This document shows, in pieces, positions 63,262 through 64,000 of a stretch of 64,000 nucleotides of DNA (position 1 is its first letter; each line of letters starts with the position of its first letter). The notes below the pieces were generated by a model that worked only from the letters and a program-made list of their open reading frames with translations, had not been told where the DNA came from and did not search any database. The translations under genes and the position numbers were made by a program. This DNA is from Sulfuriferula sp. GTDB taxonomy: Bacteria > Pseudomonadota > Gammaproteobacteria > Burkholderiales > Sulfuriferulaceae. Where the stretch lies: positions 124,001 to 188,000 of the forward strand of contig JARLJL010000002.1 of NCBI GenBank assembly GCA_031291235.1. Direction: 5' to 3'.

Positions 63262-64000
63262 ATGATATCGCTGCAATTATCTGTCGGTTATGTTTCTGCT
63301 ACCGGGCCGCGCGAACGCAATGAGGATTTTTGCGGCTTCGTGACGCCGGAGCGTACCCAGCTTGCGGATAAAGGGGCGCTGATTGCATTGGCCGATGGGG
63401 TGTCGGGCGGCGCGGGCGGGCGTGAAGCGGCGGAATATACGGTGCGCGGTTTGCTGGCGGATTATTACGCTACGCCGGATACATGGGAAGTGCCGTATGC
63501 GCTCGACAAGGTGCTGACCGCCGTTAATCGCTGGCTGATCGCGCAGGCGACCACGCGGCGTGATCTGGCGGGTATGTCGTGTACCTTGTCGGCGTTGGTC
63601 ATGCGCGGCAGTCGTTATTATCTGGCACATGTCGGCGATAGCCGGATCTATAGATTGCGTGGCGGGGAATTTTTGCAGTTGACCACCGATCATGTGTGGG
63701 ATCGTCCCGATATGCGCCATGTGTTAAAGCGGGCTGTCGGGCTTGATGAATACCTGAGCATCGATTTTGGCGAAGGCGATTTGCAGCAGGGGGATATGTT
63801 CCTGTTGGTGTCTGACGGTGTGTGGGAGCCGGTGGGCGAGCTGGGCATGCTGAAGGCGTTGAATCTGTATCGCAGCACGCAACTGGCAGCCGAGGAATTG
63901 GTGCGGTTAGCATACCGCCAGGGCGGGCAGGATAATGCCAGTGCGATGGTGGTCCGGGTGGAGGCGATACCGGAACACAATTTGCGCGATCAGTTGAGTG
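63262..64000 (+). CDS. PP2C-type protein phosphatase, probably phosphatase-kinase fusion (3' end cut by window)
   Basis: About 246 residues are visible from the ATG at 63262. They form a PP2C domain with metal-binding Asp in ALADGVSGGAGG, HVGDSRIYRL, LLVSDGVWE and GGQDNASAMVV. In other proteobacterial nitrate clusters such a domain is joined to a Ser/Thr kinase domain; whether that follows here cannot be seen. It starts 17 bases after the nitrate carrier, so it is likely in the same operon and could tune it. Confidence 0.85.
   Translation, partial: MISLQLSVGYVSATGPRERNEDFCGFVTPERTQLADKGALIALADGVSGGAGGREAAEYTVRGLLADYYATPDTWEVPYALDKVLTAVNRWLIAQATTRRDLAGMSCTLSALVMRGSRYYLAHVGDSRIYRLRGGEFLQLTTDHVWDRPDMRHVLKRAVGLDEYLSIDFGEGDLQQGDMFLLVSDGVWEPVGELGMLKALNLYRSTQLAAEELVRLAYRQGGQDNASAMVVRVEAIPEHNLRDQLS

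Overview
The window is a gene-dense stretch of a betaproteobacterial chromosome, most likely a sulfur-oxidising autotroph of the Nitrosomonadales (Sulfuricella/Sulfuriferula/Thiobacillus-like). The grounds are a soxXYZAB cluster without soxCD, SulP transporters next to a Cam-like carbonic anhydrase, a betaproteobacterial housekeeping gene set, moderately GC-rich codon use and DUF1631. This placement comes from gene content only; no 16S gene is present. No insertion sequence, prophage, CRISPR array or rRNA operon was seen. No stretch over 300 bases lacks a gene or a recognised RNA/regulatory element.

Layout. 1-5.3 kb (minus): ttcA-like (cut by the window edge), msbA, a disulfide oxidoreductase and mgtE. 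5.4-7.6 kb: groSL with a perfect CIRCE operator and a double sigma70/sigma32-like promoter. 7.7-13.3 kb: tamA-tamB. 13.3-16.4 kb (plus): ferredoxin fdxA and an AddB-like Fe-S nuclease. 16.4-21.4 kb: phoU with its own Pho box, a small membrane protein, a Nudix-ThiE fusion, an ODP-type diiron protein, a DUF815 ATPase and argJ. 21.6-30.4 kb: an orphan amino-acid-type binding protein, TauE/SafE, GST, EVE, WbuC, a fatty acid desaturase with a palindrome-covered promoter, MscS, a PLD nuclease and an RsmB-type methyltransferase. 30.4-35.8 kb: SulP, gamma-carbonic anhydrase, a second SulP, and convergently an NhaD-type antiporter. 35.8-37.5 kb: thiS-thiG-trmB. 37.6-42 kb: tRNA-Gly(CCC), then a c-di-GMP-I riboswitch in front of a DUF1631 gene, which abuts a convergent large protein of unknown function. 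42-49 kb: alaS and soxXYZAB. 49-54 kb: bepA, moaC, a diguanylate cyclase and two small secreted proteins. 54.2-64 kb: nitrate assimilation (nasA, ybiB-like, cobA, nirB, nirD, cbiX, MFS transporter, PP2C-type phosphatase running off the end).

How the genes work together. Thiosulfate is oxidised by SoxXA, SoxYZ and SoxB. The lack of SoxCD in this cluster suggests a branched pathway with elemental sulfur as intermediate, and TauE/SafE could export sulfite or related anions. The SulP/carbonic anhydrase unit looks like inorganic carbon uptake for autotrophy. Nitrate enters by the MFS carrier, is reduced by NasA and NirBD, and CobA plus CbiX supply the siroheme that NirB needs. A c-di-GMP layer is visible: a GGDEF enzyme, a c-di-GMP riboswitch and its DUF1631 target.

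Most informative regulatory signals read directly from the bases: the c-di-GMP-I aptamer and a plausible switch next to the DUF1631 ribosome binding site; the CIRCE operator; the Pho box before phoU; two perfect palindromes covering the desaturase promoter; two palindromes at the soxX promoter; a textbook terminator between soxA and soxB; and a -24/-12 (sigma54) motif almost touching the nasA start codon.
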